A stretch of DNA of 64,000 bases from Prado023 sp963753075 (GCA_963753075.1 CAVWAR010000017.1:1399664-1463663); one strand, 5' to 3'. Positions 18,147-26,998 are shown, counted from the first letter of the stretch. Numbers and translations are program-made. The notes: generated from the sequence alone by a model not told the origin.

Positions 18147-18697
18147 CGGTCCATCCCTCGGATCGTGGCGCCATTCGCCCGCCCACCATCGGGGCCGGCC
18201 GGCTGGGCCGCGTGGCCAGTGACCGGTCGAAGCCCGATCAACTGGCGCAGTTCCTCAACTGTAGCGGCATTGCGCAGCCTCGGGATCGCGCCCGGGCCGG
18301 AGAGGACACTGGCCAACTGCAAGAGGGGTCCCATGTGGGAACGCCCGTCGCTGCTGGCAAGCCCGGCGATCAGCTGAACCGGATCGTTGGCCGGGTGGCC
18401 GAAACGCACGGGATGCGCCAGCTGGACGAAGGACATACCTGTGCGCAGGACAGCTTCCGAAGGCCCTGCGTGGGCCAGGGCGAAGCCCGGCGTTATCACT
18501 ATGTAGGGCCCGTTCCGTTCCAGCACGGCAATCATCTGGTCGGTGTAGGACGGCGTGGTCGATCCAGTTGACACCAGCAGATCACCAGCGATCCGAACCG
18601 CAGCCCGCCAGTCCGCGGCATCCACCTGCCCCACTACGGCCTCAGGCGGAAGCAGATCACCGAGCGATTCGGCTGAACTCACGTGTGGTGTGGTCAA
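18143..18697 (-). CDS. PTS EIIA component, ascorbate/mannitol type, second copy
   Basis: The active histidine (about residue 76) is in TPGFALAHAG, and the whole protein lines up with the first EIIA. I chose the TTG at 18697 because AGGAAG lies six bases ahead; a TTG 14 codons earlier is possible but intrudes on the promoter. The C-terminal tail (PVTGHAAQPAGPDGG) is longer than in the first copy. It is divergent from the ROK regulator gene, 139 bases away, so the regulator probably controls it. Confidence 0.88.
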   Translation of the reverse strand: MTTPHVSSAESLGDLLPPEAVVGQVDAADWRAAVRIAGDLLVSTGSTTPSYTDQMIAVLERNGPYIVITPGFALAHAGPSEAVLRTGMSFVQLAHPVRFGHPANDPVQLIAGLASSDGRSHMGPLLQLASVLSGPGAIPRLRNAATVEELRQLIGLRPVTGHAAQPAGPDGGRANGATIRGMDR

Positions 18698-18771
18698 GAG
18701 ACGCTTCCTGGGGTTCGTGGCGAGCGCAAGGCGCTGCAACTATAGGGCGCGTTTCGGCAGATGGCCTACAA

Positions 18772-18792
18772 TTGGGTCGCTCATCGACCCAA
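18772..18792. promoter_or_regulatory. Candidate operator in the ROK/EIIA divergent promoter
   Basis: TTGGGTCG and CGACCCAA form a perfect 8-bp inverted repeat with a 5-base spacer, 45-65 bases before the regulator start. The size and position suit a dimeric regulator. Confidence 0.5.
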
Positions 18793-18836
18793 GACTCCCA
18801 GTTGAGTGAAGCCACAAGGACCTAGGGGGGGTGCAG

Positions 18837-20081
18837 ATGACGACTGGATACGGGCTGGAAGGCGGCCTGTCTCGCAGCGATAGCCCCGGCGCCTTGCTCG
18901 CACTCGTCCGTCACATGGGGGGAGCAACTCGGAAGGACCTTCTGAATGCCACGAATCTGGCTCGGGCAACCCTCGAATCCCGGCTGGACAGGCTCTCCAA
19001 GCAGGGCTACATCGTGTCCCGGGAGGCTCCCAGCGCAGCAGGTCGTCCACCGCAGATGTTCCACTTCAACGAATCCGGGGGATATCTGGTCTGCATCGAC
19101 ATGGGGTCGACGTCGACGCGGATCGGCATAACCGATCTCGCTGCACGCCTTGTGGCGCAGAGGTCCGTGGAGTTGGACCTGTCCATGGGTCCGGGCGTCG
19201 CCCTGGGCAAGGTGGGAACCCTCCTGCGCGACATGATCAGGAGAGCAGGCATAGAGCCACGCCTGGTCATGGGCGTCGGGGTGGGAGTTCCCAGCCACGT
19301 GGTGGTCAGTGGTCGCATGGTGCGGCTCCCCTTCGACAGCCAGGCAAGCGGCTCGTGGACAAGCATGATCATCTCCGATGAGATCACGGCATTCCTCCCC
19401 GCACTGGGTATCCGCCCTGTCCCGGTTCTGGTCGACAATGGCGCGAACACCATGGCGCTTGGCGTGTGGCGCACGTCCTGGCCAGAGGTCCGGGACATGA
19501 TCGTGCTCAAGGTGGGTATGTCGATCTCGTTCGGCATCATCGCCAATTCGGACATTGTGCGCGGCGCGATCGGACTGGCTGGAGACCTCGGGCACATCCC
19601 TGACCCCGAAAGCGCCATCGTCTGCACCTGCGGCCAGCGCGGGTGCGCAGTGGCGGTCGCCAGCGGCCGCGGGATCGCCAATCTCCTGGGCACCAGCGTG
19701 GGAACAATCCACACCAGCAGTGATCTGGTTCGCCTTCAGGAGTCGGGCCGTGAGGACGTCGCAGATCTGGTGAAGCAGGCCGGCCGGCGCCTCGGCGTTC
19801 TGATTGGTGGTGCCATGGCCACCCTGAACCCTCAGCTCGTGGTGGTGGGGGGCAACCTGGCAAGGGACAACTCCTTGCTGCTGGACGAGATCCGGTCTGT
19901 GGCTCCGTCCCGCGTCCACCCGCTCGCCGCATCGACCACGAGCATCATCCCGACATCGATCTCCGACGAAGGCGGGCTGATTGGAGCAGCCCATCTCGCA
20001 CTTCGACACATCCTCGACCCGGTCAACGTTGACCGGGCGCTCGGACAAGGAGTGAGTCTCGACATCCACCAGGTCGGCTGA
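18837..20081 (+). CDS. ROK-family transcriptional regulator
   Basis: A winged helix-turn-helix at about residues 15-70 (GATRKDLLNATNLARATLES) precedes a sugar-kinase-like ROK domain with an ATP-site start CIDMGSTSTRIGI. The zinc motif is GHIPDPESA followed by CTCGQRGCAVAV. The usual glutamate after the second Cys pair is Val here. The glucokinase-like acid pair is not clearly kept, so a repressor or sensor role fits better than a kinase role. It should sense an intracellular sugar or sugar phosphate and control the PTS and pentose genes around it. ATG 18837 is used; a GTG two codons earlier is possible. Confidence 0.88.
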   Translation: MTTGYGLEGGLSRSDSPGALLALVRHMGGATRKDLLNATNLARATLESRLDRLSKQGYIVSREAPSAAGRPPQMFHFNESGGYLVCIDMGSTSTRIGITDLAARLVAQRSVELDLSMGPGVALGKVGTLLRDMIRRAGIEPRLVMGVGVGVPSHVVVSGRMVRLPFDSQASGSWTSMIISDEITAFLPALGIRPVPVLVDNGANTMALGVWRTSWPEVRDMIVLKVGMSISFGIIANSDIVRGAIGLAGDLGHIPDPESAIVCTCGQRGCAVAVASGRGIANLLGTSVGTIHTSSDLVRLQESGREDVADLVKQAGRRLGVLIGGAMATLNPQLVVVGGNLARDNSLLLDEIRSVAPSRVHPLAASTTSIIPTSISDEGGLIGAAHLALRHILDPVNVDRALGQGVSLDIHQVG

Positions 20082-20525
20082 CGCGTGATACTGCCACAGC
20101 GCGAACGTTGGTGACGACTCCTCAGGGCGCCCCCCGCTGACCAGGTCCGGGTCCGGGCACGAAACCTACCCGACGGCCAGCCACCCCGGGCAACGAGTCG
20201 GACCCGCTGAACCTGCAGCGCCCCCGAGCGCCGACGTTGCAGTCAACGACGGCCATCGCCAACCGGCGCACCCGCCGGCGCGGAGTCCATGGTTGCCCAG
20301 AGCAGGTTCACCGAAGACACCCAGAGGACGTCCGCCGTCGACCTGCTGCAGGCCGTCGCCCACCTTCGCTGGGCCCGCTGCACGATGGCCCGTGTCGACG
20401 GGGCGGCGCTGTCCAGTCAGCGGAGGAGGTTCGTCAGCCAGGGTCGGGCCAGAACAACCTCGGGCACGTCGAGCATCAAAGATTCCGAGAGCAGCGTCAC
20501 TGCGGCCGCGCTCAGAGCGCGCTGA
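20082..20525. other. Intergenic, no gene recognised
   Basis: Several overlapping frames on the plus strand are open only because of base composition. No motif, repeat or strong hairpin was seen. Confidence 0.45.
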
Positions 20526-21053
20526 CTACATTGGGCCCTCACTGCGCCGAGGACCGGTTTCGTTGGCCAGCAACCACCGTTCGAAGGCGGGATTGCACAG
20601 ACACGCCGGTGAACGCTTGGCCCGGATCAGGGCAATGGCATCTGCCGGCTGCATCCCGTCGAGCACCAGGGCTCGCGCAGCGACCAGGCTGCTTCGGTTC
20701 AATCCTGCCTGGCAGTGCACCAGAACGGGCCCGGTGGCCCGGCAGTCGTTGATCCGGGCCGCGATCGTGTCCACCTGGTCGAATGCCTGGTCCTCGCTGT
20801 CGTACATGGTCACCTCGAGGGCGGTGTCCAGATCGTGGTTGACCGTGTAGGCCTCCCAGGGATAGAGCGAGACCAGATGTCTGATGAACGAGGGCAGGAT
20901 CATCCCGTCCTGGCACCCACCCAGCCAGAGGTTCGATGCGACCTCGCTCATGAACGGAACATCGAACGGGATATGCCCGTGCATGGACACTCCGCGCATG
21001 TGTTGAGTCAGCGGATCGAACTCGATGTCGATCCTCGTGGGGTCGCCACTCAT
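20526..21053 (-). CDS. Dual-specificity/tyrosine phosphatase-like protein
   Basis: The catalytic loop VLVHCQAGLNRSSLVAA has the Cys-x5-Arg-Ser signature. A conserved Asp upstream (MYDSEDQAFD) could be the general acid. The 175-residue size suits a compact phosphatase that acts on phosphoprotein, phospholipid or RNA 5' ends. The substrate is unknown. The ATG at 21053 is used because an upstream extension is Arg-rich and unlike the family. The gene stands alone. Confidence 0.82.
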   Translation of the reverse strand: MSGDPTRIDIEFDPLTQHMRGVSMHGHIPFDVPFMSEVASNLWLGGCQDGMILPSFIRHLVSLYPWEAYTVNHDLDTALEVTMYDSEDQAFDQVDTIAARINDCRATGPVLVHCQAGLNRSSLVAARALVLDGMQPADAIALIRAKRSPACLCNPAFERWLLANETGPRRSEGPM

Positions 21054-21309
21054 GACGGGGCCGCTTCGCAGTGCCCCTCTTCGATCACCATCGCGCACCC
21101 CCATTCCTCCTCGACCACACGTTCTCGGCGTCGGTGCGCGGCGAGCGCCAATGCCATCAGCGGGATCGCTGCCCACGTCCTGCTCATGCCTGTCACGCTA
21201 CGCGGCGACCGGGGTGCCCGAAAGGTCCGAAGGGCCCCACCGGCCCGGCCCGGGCAGGTCGCCGGGCGCTCGAGGGTTCAGCCCTGCCGGTCGTGGGCAG
21301 ACTGGCCCC

Positions 21310-21777
21310 ATGTTCCATCGCCACCCCCTGCTGAGCCTGGTCACGGGGGCGTACCTCGCCCTCGTGGCCTGGCTGACGCTCACCCCGCAGGCGGTGGCCG
21401 GCGAGTTCATCGGAATCATCTACCGGGTCCTGGACGCCCTGCACCGGCGCGGCTACCTGCTGTCCCTGGACAACAACGAGCTGGAGTTCCTGGCCAACAT
21501 CGCCCTGTTCGTGCCGGTCGGGATGTTCCTGCTCCTGCTGTTCGGCACGCGGCTGTGGTGGGTCGCGCTCGCCGCGTCGTTCGCGATGACCTTCCTCATC
21601 GAGATCGCGCAGTACCGCATCCCCGGGCGCGTGCCGGACGAGCGGGACCTGCTCGCGAACGGGCTCGGAGCGGTCATCGGAGTGCTCGTCGCTGTCGTGC
21701 TGACGCTGCCGGCAGCGCTGCGCCGCCGACGGCAGCGCCGGATCACGGTCCCACCCCCGGGCCGGCCGGCTGGCTGA
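21310..21777 (+). CDS. VanZ-like membrane protein
   Basis: Four hydrophobic helices in 155 residues follow the VanZ pattern, with LEFLANIALFVPVGMFLLLL and later IEIAQYRIPGRVPDERDLLANGLGA (the conserved polar turn before the last helix). VanZ relatives are linked to teicoplanin resistance and sugar-polymer binding, but most are uncharacterised. It lies 256 bases from the phosphatase gene in the opposite direction. No glycopeptide resistance genes are nearby. Confidence 0.82.
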   Translation: MFHRHPLLSLVTGAYLALVAWLTLTPQAVAGEFIGIIYRVLDALHRRGYLLSLDNNELEFLANIALFVPVGMFLLLLFGTRLWWVALAASFAMTFLIEIAQYRIPGRVPDERDLLANGLGAVIGVLVAVVLTLPAALRRRRQRRITVPPPGRPAG

Positions 21778-22135
21778 GACGACCAGTGGGTCCGTCGCCT
21801 AGGTCCGCGCCGGGCGACCATCCGAGAGAGCGGGCTGCGCGTCGGCATTCGAGCCTGCCGGCGCGGTCTGCCAGACCCAGCGCCGAGCGAGAGCACAAGG
21901 GCACCTCGGGATCAGCGTTCCAGGACCGTACCCACTGGCGATCCCAGCCGGGCCGGCGATCGCCGGCCTGACCAGGGCCCCCCGGCTCCGATGAACCATT
22001 CGACTGCAGCCGCTCACTCCTGCCCGGGCACTTGGGTTGGGAGTTGTTCGCGGGGCGATCGACAACGAGGAGGACTCGCGTACTTCGCCGCGAAACGCGC
22101 GCTGCTTGAGGCGCCATCGCGACCGCAGGTGTCGG
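21778..22135. other. Intergenic region with a dispersed-repeat copy
   Basis: No gene seen; the copy of the dispersed repeat at 22081 lies just past the NmrA-like stop. Confidence 0.5.
22081..22118 (-). repeat. Dispersed repeat copy (reverse orientation)
   Basis: ACTTCGCCGCGAAACGCGCG matches the reverse complement of the copies at 36714 and 53935. Confidence 0.6.
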
Positions 22136-23086
22136 TTACTCGACGGGGATGCGTTCCGCGTTGGCGGCGAGCCAGGCGTCGAAGTCGAGCAGTTCGGGAT
22201 TCAGTGCGCGCGCCGTCTCCGTCGAGCGGTAGCCGAGGAACTCATCGCCGACGATCGCCTGCCACTGGTACATGTTGCCCATGTCGTCGGCGCCCGGGAA
22301 CCCGAGGGCACGGTAGTCGTCGAAGGGCATGTCGTAGAAGGTGACGGGACGCCCGAGATGGTTCTCGAAGGCGGCCGCGAGTTCCGGACCCGAAAGCGTC
22401 TCGCCGGCGATGCCGACCGCCTCCCCCACCAGGCTCGTGCCCTTCTTGAAGATGCCGGCGACAACCTTGCCCACATCCTCGACCGCGATGCCGGGCAGCT
22501 TGCCGCCGCCCAGAGGCAGCGCCAGGACGAGGTTGCCATCGGGACCCTTCTGCGGACCCTGGCCGAAGAAGACGAAGTTCTCCCAGTAGAAGGCCACCTT
22601 GAGCCGTGTGACCGGCACCTGCTCCTCGACGAAGACGGCGTCAGCTTCGCCCTTGGCATCGAAGTGCGGCACGTTGTACTTGCCTTGGAGCGTCGGCATC
22701 CGCTCGTCAGAGAGCGGTACCCACTTGCGCGTGTCCTCGAGTGTCGACCAAACGACGTGCTCGACCCCCGCCGTCTTTGTGGCACGCGCCAGGGCCGTGG
22801 CCTGGGCGATCTCACGCTCGGTCGACATGTGCTCCCAGAAGTTGGTGACCAGGAACGCGCCATAGGCGCCGGCAAAGGCCGCATCGAGGCTCGATGGCAC
22901 GTCGGCATCACCGGCGACCACTTGGGCGCCCGCCTCGGCAAGCGCGCGGGCCTTCTCGGACTCCGGGTCACGGGTGATCGCGCGCACGCCGAAGCGTCGA
23001 TCGGGATCGGCCAGGATGGCGCGCACCAGTCCGCCACCCTGCGCTCCGGTGGCGCCGACGACGGCGATGATCTTCTGTTCGGGCAT
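22136..23086 (-). CDS. NmrA/HSCARG-family NAD(P)-binding protein
   Basis: The 316-residue product opens with a Rossmann motif (IAVVGATGAQGGG, residues 6-18) and keeps NmrA landmarks such as GAFLVTNFWEHM and HVVWSTLEDTRKW. Relatives bind NADP as redox sensors or act as atypical reductases; they lack the YxxxK pair of ordinary dehydrogenases. The ATG at 23086 follows AAGGAG. It stands alone, and its role here is unknown. Confidence 0.88.
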   Translation of the reverse strand: MPEQKIIAVVGATGAQGGGLVRAILADPDRRFGVRAITRDPESEKARALAEAGAQVVAGDADVPSSLDAAFAGAYGAFLVTNFWEHMSTEREIAQATALARATKTAGVEHVVWSTLEDTRKWVPLSDERMPTLQGKYNVPHFDAKGEADAVFVEEQVPVTRLKVAFYWENFVFFGQGPQKGPDGNLVLALPLGGGKLPGIAVEDVGKVVAGIFKKGTSLVGEAVGIAGETLSGPELAAAFENHLGRPVTFYDMPFDDYRALGFPGADDMGNMYQWQAIVGDEFLGYRSTETARALNPELLDFDAWLAANAERIPVE

Positions 23087-23817
23087 AGTCGTTACTCCTT
23101 CGACCTGAGCACAGCGCTCCCAGGGTTGGAGAGCGGTTCACTTCGCGAACTTCGACCCCGGCCGCACAATACCGGATACCGTTGATCCGTCAACTATAGT
23201 CCTATGCGCGAGATGTCCCGGTGGGCCATATCCTCCGGCCACCGCCGTTGACCACGTCAACGACGACCAGTGGCTACCTCGAATCCGGTGCGGCCGACAA
23301 CGGGTCGACGCCGTGCGCGACGCGGGTGGCGTCCGACGATTCCCCGAGGTCCTGAAGCGTCATCCCTGGTTCCGAGGCTGCAGCAGCCAGGCACCGTGTG
23401 CCCCAATCCATCAGGACGTGGCGGGGCCCTGGTCTCATCGCACGCGCCGTTCCGGTGCGAACCCAGCTCCCAGGATCGGATCCTGGTCATCGAATTGGAG
23501 CGCTGCGGGAACGAACCGCATCATGGTCGTCCTCAGCAGCGAGTAATAGACCTGGTCGAGGTGCCCAGCGAGGCTTCTGCGCATCGAGTGGGTCATTTTC
23601 GGTCACCTCCGCAGTCAGCGTCGACCCGTGGCACCCGGTGGTCGGCCCGGGTGCGGCAACCGGCAGGCCTCGGTCGGTGCCGTGCTCATCACGGTGGCAC
23701 GCCGGTGAGGAGCCGCGCAATGACGTGCCGGGATTGTTAACAGGATCGTTGCCGGGTGTGCAGCTTCCTCGCAGCCACCCAGCGGGTGGTCTAGGGCCGG
23801 CGTCCGGACCACCGTGA
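23087..23817. other. Intergenic region before an IS110 remnant
   Basis: No coding frame with family features. The first 150 bases, AT-richer around 23170-23215, should hold the NmrA-like gene's promoter. The rest may be insertion-sequence debris. Confidence 0.4.
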
Positions 23818-24126
23818 GTGGGCGCTGCCCGCGACGCCAGGGTTCCCGTGACCATGGTGACGATCTCGGCACGCAGAGTGGGCAGGGCGACGTTCGAACT
23901 GGCCCCCGGACACACGAAGAAGGGCATCACCGCGCGCCAAGCCAAGACGATCCTGTCCTCGGTGCGCCCGCGCGATGCGGTCGGCAGGACCCGCAAACGG
24001 CTCGTACTCGGACCTCGCCCAGTTCGGCCGCAACCGTTCGCGTCCTGGACCGGCACCGCCCCGTTGGACGCCTCCTCCGGCGAGCAGATCCGCCGCGTCG
24101 TCGCCAGCTTGCCGGCAGCCCCGTGA
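23818..24126 (+). pseudogene. IS110-family transposase remnant with internal deletion
   Basis: The frame joins two separate pieces of an IS110 transposase: FELAPGHTKKGITARQAK with SVRPRDAVGRTRKRL from the middle, then FASWTGTAPLDASSGEQIRR from the C-terminal transposase_20 domain. About 100-150 residues between them are missing, as are the N-terminal catalytic domain and the end. It cannot be an active transposase. It lies directly upstream of a relBE-type locus. Confidence 0.75.
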
Positions 24127-24129
24127 TGC

Positions 24130-24143
24130 GCCACAATTGTGGC
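24130..24143. promoter_or_regulatory. Operator-like palindrome at the antitoxin start
   Basis: GCCACAATTGTGGC is a perfect 14-bp palindrome ending one base before the antitoxin ATG. This is where antitoxins of this type bind to repress their own operon. Confidence 0.6.
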
Positions 24144-24144
24144 C

Positions 24145-24411
24145 ATGACTATTGAGTCGTTGCGGCAGGTCCGCGACCACTTCAGCGAGGTCGTCGACCG
24201 GGTCGAGCGGGAGCATGAGCGGGTCACAGTGACACGCAATGGGCAAGCGGCTGCGGTGATCCTCAGCCCACAGGACCTCGCAGAGCTTGAGGAGTCCCTC
24301 GATGTCCTGTCCGACCCCGATGCGCTAGCCGACATCCGCGAGGCTGATGCCGCCTACCGCACCGGTGACGTCGTCCGTGGCGCGGACGCCGTGCGCGGCC
24401 TGCGCCGGTGA
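24145..24411 (+). CDS. Phd/RelB-type antitoxin
   Basis: A small acidic protein with an N-terminal DNA-binding fold of Phd/YefM type (SLRQVRDHFSEVVDRVE, then RVTVTRNGQAAAVILS) and a C-terminal tail that would wrap around the toxin. The ATG at 24145 is preferred; a GTG two codons before would run into the palindrome. The toxin gene overlaps by 4 bases (GTGA). It is about half identical to the antitoxin at 40472. Confidence 0.88.
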   Translation: MTIESLRQVRDHFSEVVDRVEREHERVTVTRNGQAAAVILSPQDLAELEESLDVLSDPDALADIREADAAYRTGDVVRGADAVRGLRR

Positions 24412-24689
24412 CCAGCGCCAACCCCTACGAGTTGGTCGTCACCCCGCCGGCCGCACGCGCGATCCGGACCGGGCTGACCGAGGCAGTCGCCGCAGCAGTG
24501 ATCGAGTTCCTCACCGGGGCCCTCATCAGCGATCCCCGGCGCGTGGGCAAGCCCCTGCGCGGCGACCTCGCCGGGATCCATTCCGCTCGGCGCGGCACGT
24601 ACCGCGTGCTGTACCGGATCAACGACACCCGCCGCGAGGTCATCGTCCTACGCATCGACCACCGCCGCGACGCCTACCGACCCAGTTGA
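24408..24689 (+). CDS. RelE/ParE-family toxin
   Basis: A 93-residue protein with the RelE core: RRVGKPLRGDL, SARRGTYRVLYRI and VIVLRIDHRRDAYR. The conserved basic residues Arg and Lys of these segments form the mRNA-cutting site in RelE relatives. It is translationally coupled to its antitoxin. It shares the RVGKPL, SARRG-YR and HRRDAYR blocks with the toxin at 40750-41013. Confidence 0.9.
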   Translation: MTSANPYELVVTPPAARAIRTGLTEAVAAAVIEFLTGALISDPRRVGKPLRGDLAGIHSARRGTYRVLYRINDTRREVIVLRIDHRRDAYRPS

Positions 24690-24949
24690 CCGAAGAGGAC
24701 TCGCGCCCAATGGTCCCGCTTCTAACCGTCTCCCTCGGACGCGCTGCTACGAGATTGGTTGCTGACGCTCAGGCACTCAGCGCGAAGCCGAGTGGACGGG
24801 CGTCGCCAGAGCTCCCGGGCTGTCCCGGCGGGATCTGGCTCGGATCGGTGCGAGTGTCTGCCCGGGGGTAGGCACGGCGGAGACAGGCTCAGGCCGGTGC
24901 CGCCGCGGGCGTGACCAGAAGGCGGGACGGCGACCGGCGGCCGGTCGGC

Positions 24950-25246
24950 CTAGCAGCGCCCCTGGAGGAACTGCTCGTCGAACCCGTTATCGGAGACCTG
25001 GAGATCGAGGCCGGCCGGCTGCACCGTCAACTGCTGGTGGTCTGGGCCACCACGTAGGTCTTCGCAGGCCGCCGCCTTCTCCTCCTCCTCAGCCGTGAGC
25101 CACAGCCTCAGGGTGTTCTCGTACTCCTCGCGCTGCTGGTCGCGCGTTTGGGAGTCCGTGGTCGCTGTCGTGCCGCATGCAGAGAGGCTGACGGCGGTCA
25201 GCAGGGCTGCCCCGGAGATGGCGAAGGTCTTGGTAGCGCGGTTCAT
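24950..25246 (-). CDS. Small lipoprotein of unknown function
   Basis: MNRATKTFAISGAALLT leads to the lipobox LSACG at about residue 25. The 98-residue product has two further cysteines in the mature part (AACEDL and the terminal GRC) that could pair. The middle is acidic and helical (TAEEEEKAAACED). No domain is recognised. GAAGAGA precedes the ATG at 25246. Confidence 0.65.
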   Translation of the reverse strand: MNRATKTFAISGAALLTAVSLSACGTTATTDSQTRDQQREEYENTLRLWLTAEEEEKAAACEDLRGGPDHQQLTVQPAGLDLQVSDNGFDEQFLQGRC

Positions 25247-25781
25247 GGGCCTGTCTCTTCGTGTGGGAGGGGTGACGCCCCCCAACTGTTCCCGTGCTCT
25301 CCCCCGTCAAACCCGCGTGCCGCGCCGGTTCGGATACACAAGAGGCGTGGGATTGCCACGGGGGGGCCCGATCCCATCGGTCGTGCTCAGATCCGGGGGT
25401 CGAGCGAACTGCTCGGTGTCAGAATGTGGGGACTCCCACAGTGCGTGTGGGGGGTCCCTGCCTGTGTGGTCATGCGGCGGTGGGTAGCCGGGCTCGGTAC
25501 GTGGTCTGGTTCGTGAGCATGGCGTGTAGACATCGCCGGGGCGTCTTGCCATGCATGCGGATCTGGGCGGCGTTGCGCTTCTTGCCTCCGTCACACCCTC
25601 AACTGGATATGGGACGGGGTGGCGTCATGCCGCGTGCACTGTTGGTGGGATGGGTCTAGGTCTTGGTCGGCGGGGTGGACCATGCCCCTACGAGTGCCCT
25701 TTCCGCCTGTCGCGCGCCTTGGGCGGACATCGCAGCGCCGGATCGGGCTGGTTCCCCGGGGGGTGTCGCGGCGTGGGTCGG
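25247..25781. other. Intergenic, with a divergent copy of the dispersed repeat
   Basis: No gene seen. The stretch near 25598-25650 resembles 33296-33347 (ACTGGATATGGGACGGGG against ACTGGACATGGGACGGGG). Confidence 0.4.
25598..25650 (-). repeat. Dispersed repeat copy, diverged
   Basis: Shares ATGGGACGGGG, GTCATG and the GCGTGCACTGTTGG end with the 33296 copy. The TTCGCCGCGAA core is degraded to TCATGCCGC. Confidence 0.35.
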
Positions 25782-26162
25782 CTACCGGAGCAGGCGCACT
25801 CGGATGGGTAGGTCGAGATCGGCCCAGGCGCGGTCGGCAGTCAGCACCTCGGAAGGGTTGCTGCGGACGGTCAGAGCCAAGCAGCATCGATCACCCAGCG
25901 ACAGCCGTGTGCCTCCGTCGAGCGATCGCATCGCGCCAGCGAGCTCGGCGTCCGCTTCGGTGACGGGTTCGATGACCACACCGGCAGCGGTGAGAAGCCC
26001 CCGCACACGGCCAACGTCGACCTCGGCGTCGACCAGCTTGCCGATCACCTCGGCGAGGTTCGCCGCTCCCAGGCGCGCGGACGCAAGCGCCTCAGCGACC
26101 ACCACCGCGCCCGGTTCGTCGTGCACGAGCGCCAGCACGGCCGACGCGTCGAGAACCGTCAT
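25782..26162 (-). CDS. PIN-domain toxin (VapC type)
   Basis: The 126-residue protein has the PIN acid residues: VLDASAVLAL at the start, NLAEVIGKL in the middle and SLGDRCCLAL then LTADRAWADLDL near the end. VapC toxins are magnesium-dependent ribonucleases that cut tRNA or rRNA. Its ATG overlaps the antitoxin stop (ATGA). All expected acidic positions are present, so it should be active. Confidence 0.9.
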   Translation of the reverse strand: MTVLDASAVLALVHDEPGAVVVAEALASARLGAANLAEVIGKLVDAEVDVGRVRGLLTAAGVVIEPVTEADAELAGAMRSLDGGTRLSLGDRCCLALTVRSNPSEVLTADRAWADLDLPIRVRLLR

Positions 26163-26404
26163 TCGCCGACTGCGGCTGCGCGGCGACGCTCGTCGAGCAG
26201 CTCGTCGACCAGCGACCGCGTCCTGGGCACCTGCGAGGCCACGCCGCGCAGCTCAGACGCAGCATCCTGCGGCCGTTCAAGCACGAGGCTGTGGCCGACC
26301 AGACGCAGGTGCAACTGGTCCCCGGAGGTGAGCCCCAAGGCACGGCGAACCTCTGCCGGGATGACCAGTCGCCCTTGCTGGCCCAGCACCAATGTGGCAT
26401 CCAC
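26159..26404 (-). CDS. AbrB/MazE-type antitoxin (VapB role)
   Basis: An N-terminal swapped-hairpin DNA-binding domain (VLGQQGRLVIPAEVRRALG) is typical of SpoVT-AbrB antitoxins. The charged C-terminal region (LVDELLDERRRAA) would block the PIN toxin. At 81 residues it is of normal size and lies directly before and overlapping the toxin gene. Confidence 0.9.
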   Translation of the reverse strand: MDATLVLGQQGRLVIPAEVRRALGLTSGDQLHLRLVGHSLVLERPQDAASELRGVASQVPRTRSLVDELLDERRRAAAVGE

Positions 26405-26845
26405 GAGTCAAGGATGCCACCGCTGGCCAATTCATGCCACAGCCACTTGCTGACGGAAGCCCCCAGGGCATGTCAGAGATGCACCGTGCCATACCCGCTG
26501 GCCACGCTGGGCCCCGAGCAGGCGGCCCCGGTGATCGCCGGAGCCCGGTTGCACCGCGGGGCCGCGGCATCAGCGCACGGGGCGGTGCCGTCGACGACTT
26601 GGCCGACCCAGTCGTCGGGGTAGCGGCGCTGCTGGCCGCGCCGGGCCGTCCCCTCCACCTTGGCCCGGTGGTGGCCCAGGACCTGGAACCGCAGCGGCCG
26701 AGAGAGCCTCCCCACTATGGTCTGCACGTTCCCGGGCTGCGGTTTGCTGGCTGTCTCAGGCGGGCCCCGTGGGGTTGATCCGGGGGCTGGCGGAGCGAGG
26801 GGTGCCGCGGTAGCGCCTTGCGGTGTATCGCCGGGTCGTTGGGCC
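26405..26845. other. Intergenic debris before an IS481 remnant
   Basis: Frames on the plus strand run into the transposase fragment, but I cannot align this stretch to an IS481 transposase. It may hold the remains of the element or its target. Confidence 0.35.
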
Positions 26846-26998
26846 CTGTTGCCGGAGTGGGCCTACCGACAGCCATTCACCAGAAACGCCGCCTGGGCCG
26901 CCGCCCTTGGCCCCTGGCTGGACCACGACAACACTGACCGGGCACACATCGCGCTCGGCGGCCACCCGCCCGTCAGCCGCACACCGTCACCAACGTGA
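26846..26998 (+). pseudogene. IS481-family transposase, C-terminal remnant
   Basis: LPEWAYRQPFTRNAAWAAAL followed by HDNTDRAHIALGGHPP is the conserved end of IS481 integrase-type transposases, including the catalytic-domain tail. Only about 50 residues remain; the catalytic Asp residues are gone. Confidence 0.75.

Noticed and set aside
11276..18697. L-ascorbate utilisation operon
   Set aside because: The transporter family fits, but none of the ascorbate lactonase, decarboxylase or epimerase genes is present; transketolase and transaldolase point to pentose phosphates.
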